A stretch of DNA of 5,911 bases from Acidobacteriota bacterium (lineage in GTDB: Bacteria; Acidobacteriota; Terriglobia; UBA7540): contig JAJXZM010000209.1 of the NCBI GenBank assembly GCA_021780055.1, positions 1 through 5,911 on the forward strand. The letters run 5' to 3'. The notes beneath the pieces were generated by a model, which was given only the letters and a program-made list of their open reading frames with translations, did not search any database and was not told the DNA's origin. Within the stretch, counting starts at the first letter, position 1. Every line of letters begins with the position of its first letter. Below are positions 4,916 through 5,911 of the stretch, piece after piece. The translations under genes were made by a program, and so were the position numbers.

Positions 4916-5911
4916 ATGAAGGGAGTGCGTGCGCGCTCCGGCCAACGAGCAATGCGATTAGAACCCAATCTTGAAAAGCGGCGTCGTGAAGTATTGTCGG
5001 CTATCTTGCGCCACTATATCGCCAACGGACAGCCCGTCGGCTCGAAAACCGTGGCGATCGAGACACAGGAGTCGCTGAGTTCGGCAACGGTTCGCGCTGT
5101 GATGTCACATCTGGAGGCCGAGGGTTTTCTGGAGCAACCGCACACCTCCGCGGGGCGCGTACCCACGGACAAGGCCTACCGCTATTACGTGGACCGGATG
5201 ATGCAAATGGCCCGGCTGACTCCCGCGCTTGTGCAGTTTATTGAGGAAAGTCTCAGTGGCGAACAAGTGCCGAATGAGCAGCTTATGGCCAAGGCCTCGC
5301 GCGTGCTGGCAGAGGTTTCGAGCAACGTGGGACTGGTGCTGGGCCCGGCTCTTGAGGAGAAACTGCTGGAACATATCAAGTTCATCAAGCTGCCTGACCG
5401 CCGCGTTCTGGTAGTCATCGTTTCACGGCCGGACCTGGTGGAAAACAACGTGCTGCGTCTGGACGAAGACATCAGCCAGGAGGAACTTGACCGCAGTGCG
5501 GCCTATTTGAACACCGAGTTCCTTGGATGGTCGCTGCGGACGATCCGCCTTGAGATATTCAAGAAGATTGAGGAGGCGCGCGAACTTTTTGATCATCTTT
5601 TGCGCAGCGTCGGCCGCCTGCTGATGGAAGGGGCGCTCGGACATGATGAACTTGCGCCACTTTTTGTGGAGGGTACGACGAGGATACTTGAACAGCCTGA
5701 GTTTGAGGACGTGCGCAAGATTCGGCAATTGTTGCTGGCCTTTGAGGAAAAGGCCAAGCTGATCGAGATACTGGGGTCCGTTCTCCGTTCTTCAAACACG
5801 GGCGTGCAGGTCGTCATCGGGAAAGAGAATCCTGCCGATGAAATGCGCCATTGCGCTCTTGTGATGGCGCCGCTCAGGTATGGGTCACGGACTGTGGGGG
5901 CACTTGGAGTG
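4916..5911 (+). CDS. hrcA: heat-inducible transcription repressor HrcA, 3' partial
   Basis: HrcA represses chaperone genes (groESL, dnaK operons) by binding the CIRCE operator, and is itself kept active by GroEL in studied bacteria. The frame runs 332 codons to the window edge without a stop; full-length members are about 340-360 residues, so only the end is missing. Numbering from ATG 4916: the winged-helix DNA-binding region is about 18-95, including the hallmark HTSAGRVPTDKAYRYYVD at 76-93. The GAF-like and dimerisation region follows, ending in RTVGALGV where the family's GPTRM motif would come next. An in-frame ATG at 4952 (residue 13) gives a more usual N-terminus and a 45-nt leader from the predicted transcription start; neither ATG has a strong Shine-Dalgarno. 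Recognition-helix residue 61 is Ala where Asn is usual. The hrcA gene commonly precedes grpE-dnaK, which would lie beyond the window. Confidence 0.96.
   Translation, partial: MKGVRARSGQRAMRLEPNLEKRRREVLSAILRHYIANGQPVGSKTVAIETQESLSSATVRAVMSHLEAEGFLEQPHTSAGRVPTDKAYRYYVDRMMQMARLTPALVQFIEESLSGEQVPNEQLMAKASRVLAEVSSNVGLVLGPALEEKLLEHIKFIKLPDRRVLVVIVSRPDLVENNVLRLDEDISQEELDRSAAYLNTEFLGWSLRTIRLEIFKKIEEARELFDHLLRSVGRLLMEGALGHDELAPLFVEGTTRILEQPEFEDVRKIRQLLLAFEEKAKLIEILGSVLRSSNTGVQVVIGKENPADEMRHCALVMAPLRYGSRTVGALGV
4922..4939 (+). repeat. imperfect inverted repeat in hrcA leader or early coding region
   Basis: GGAGTGCGTGCGCGCTCC can fold as GGAGTG / CGCTCC with a CGTGCG loop: six pairs, one of them a G-U. 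It lies between the two candidate hrcA starts, about 15 nt after the predicted transcription start, so it is either a 5'-leader hairpin or operator, or incidental coding sequence. Confidence 0.4.

Overview
The window reads as an ordinary chromosomal stretch of a moderately GC-rich Gram-negative bacterium. The gene content and protein style suggest Acidobacteriota: a Do-type periplasmic protease followed by a small peptidoglycan-binding protein, a secreted SYLF protein, and HrcA. That assignment is inference from familiarity; no rRNA or other marker is present to prove it. Five protein-coding genes account for most of the sequence. Both end genes are cut by the window: the first lacks its 5' end and the last its 3' end. 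I found no tRNA, rRNA, CRISPR array, insertion sequence or attachment site.

Layout. (1) Positions 3-1460, plus strand: HtrA/DegP-type serine protease with an intact His-Asp-Ser triad and two PDZ domains. (2) Positions 1468-1974, plus strand: a small exported protein with a very basic segment and a peptidoglycan-binding domain. It begins 7 nt after the protease stop with no clear ribosome binding site, so the two are probably translationally coupled. (3) Positions 1975-2203: a gap holding a G-run cluster, small palindromes and the Shine-Dalgarno sequence of the next gene. (4) Positions 2204-2881, plus strand: exported SYLF-domain (Ysc84-type) lipid-binding protein. Its start is better placed at 2204 than at 2189. 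(5) Positions 2882-2998: a convergent gap. (6) Positions 2999-4489, minus strand: NAD(P)-dependent aldehyde dehydrogenase with all catalytic residues. (7) Positions 4490-4915: a divergent regulatory gap with several short inverted repeats and a near-consensus sigma-70 promoter. (8) Positions 4916 to the window end, plus strand: HrcA, the heat-shock repressor, missing roughly its last 20-30 residues.

The common theme is envelope and protein quality control. HtrA degrades or refolds damaged periplasmic proteins, its partner probably anchors to the cell wall, and HrcA normally represses the groE and dnaK chaperone operons. The aldehyde dehydrogenase and the SYLF protein are not obviously part of one pathway with these.

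I do not see a new multi-gene system here. The best leads are: a non-standard residue in the HrcA recognition helix together with no CIRCE operator near its promoter; a hairpin-bearing hrcA leader with two possible starts; and the arginine/histidine-rich wall-binding protein coupled to HtrA.
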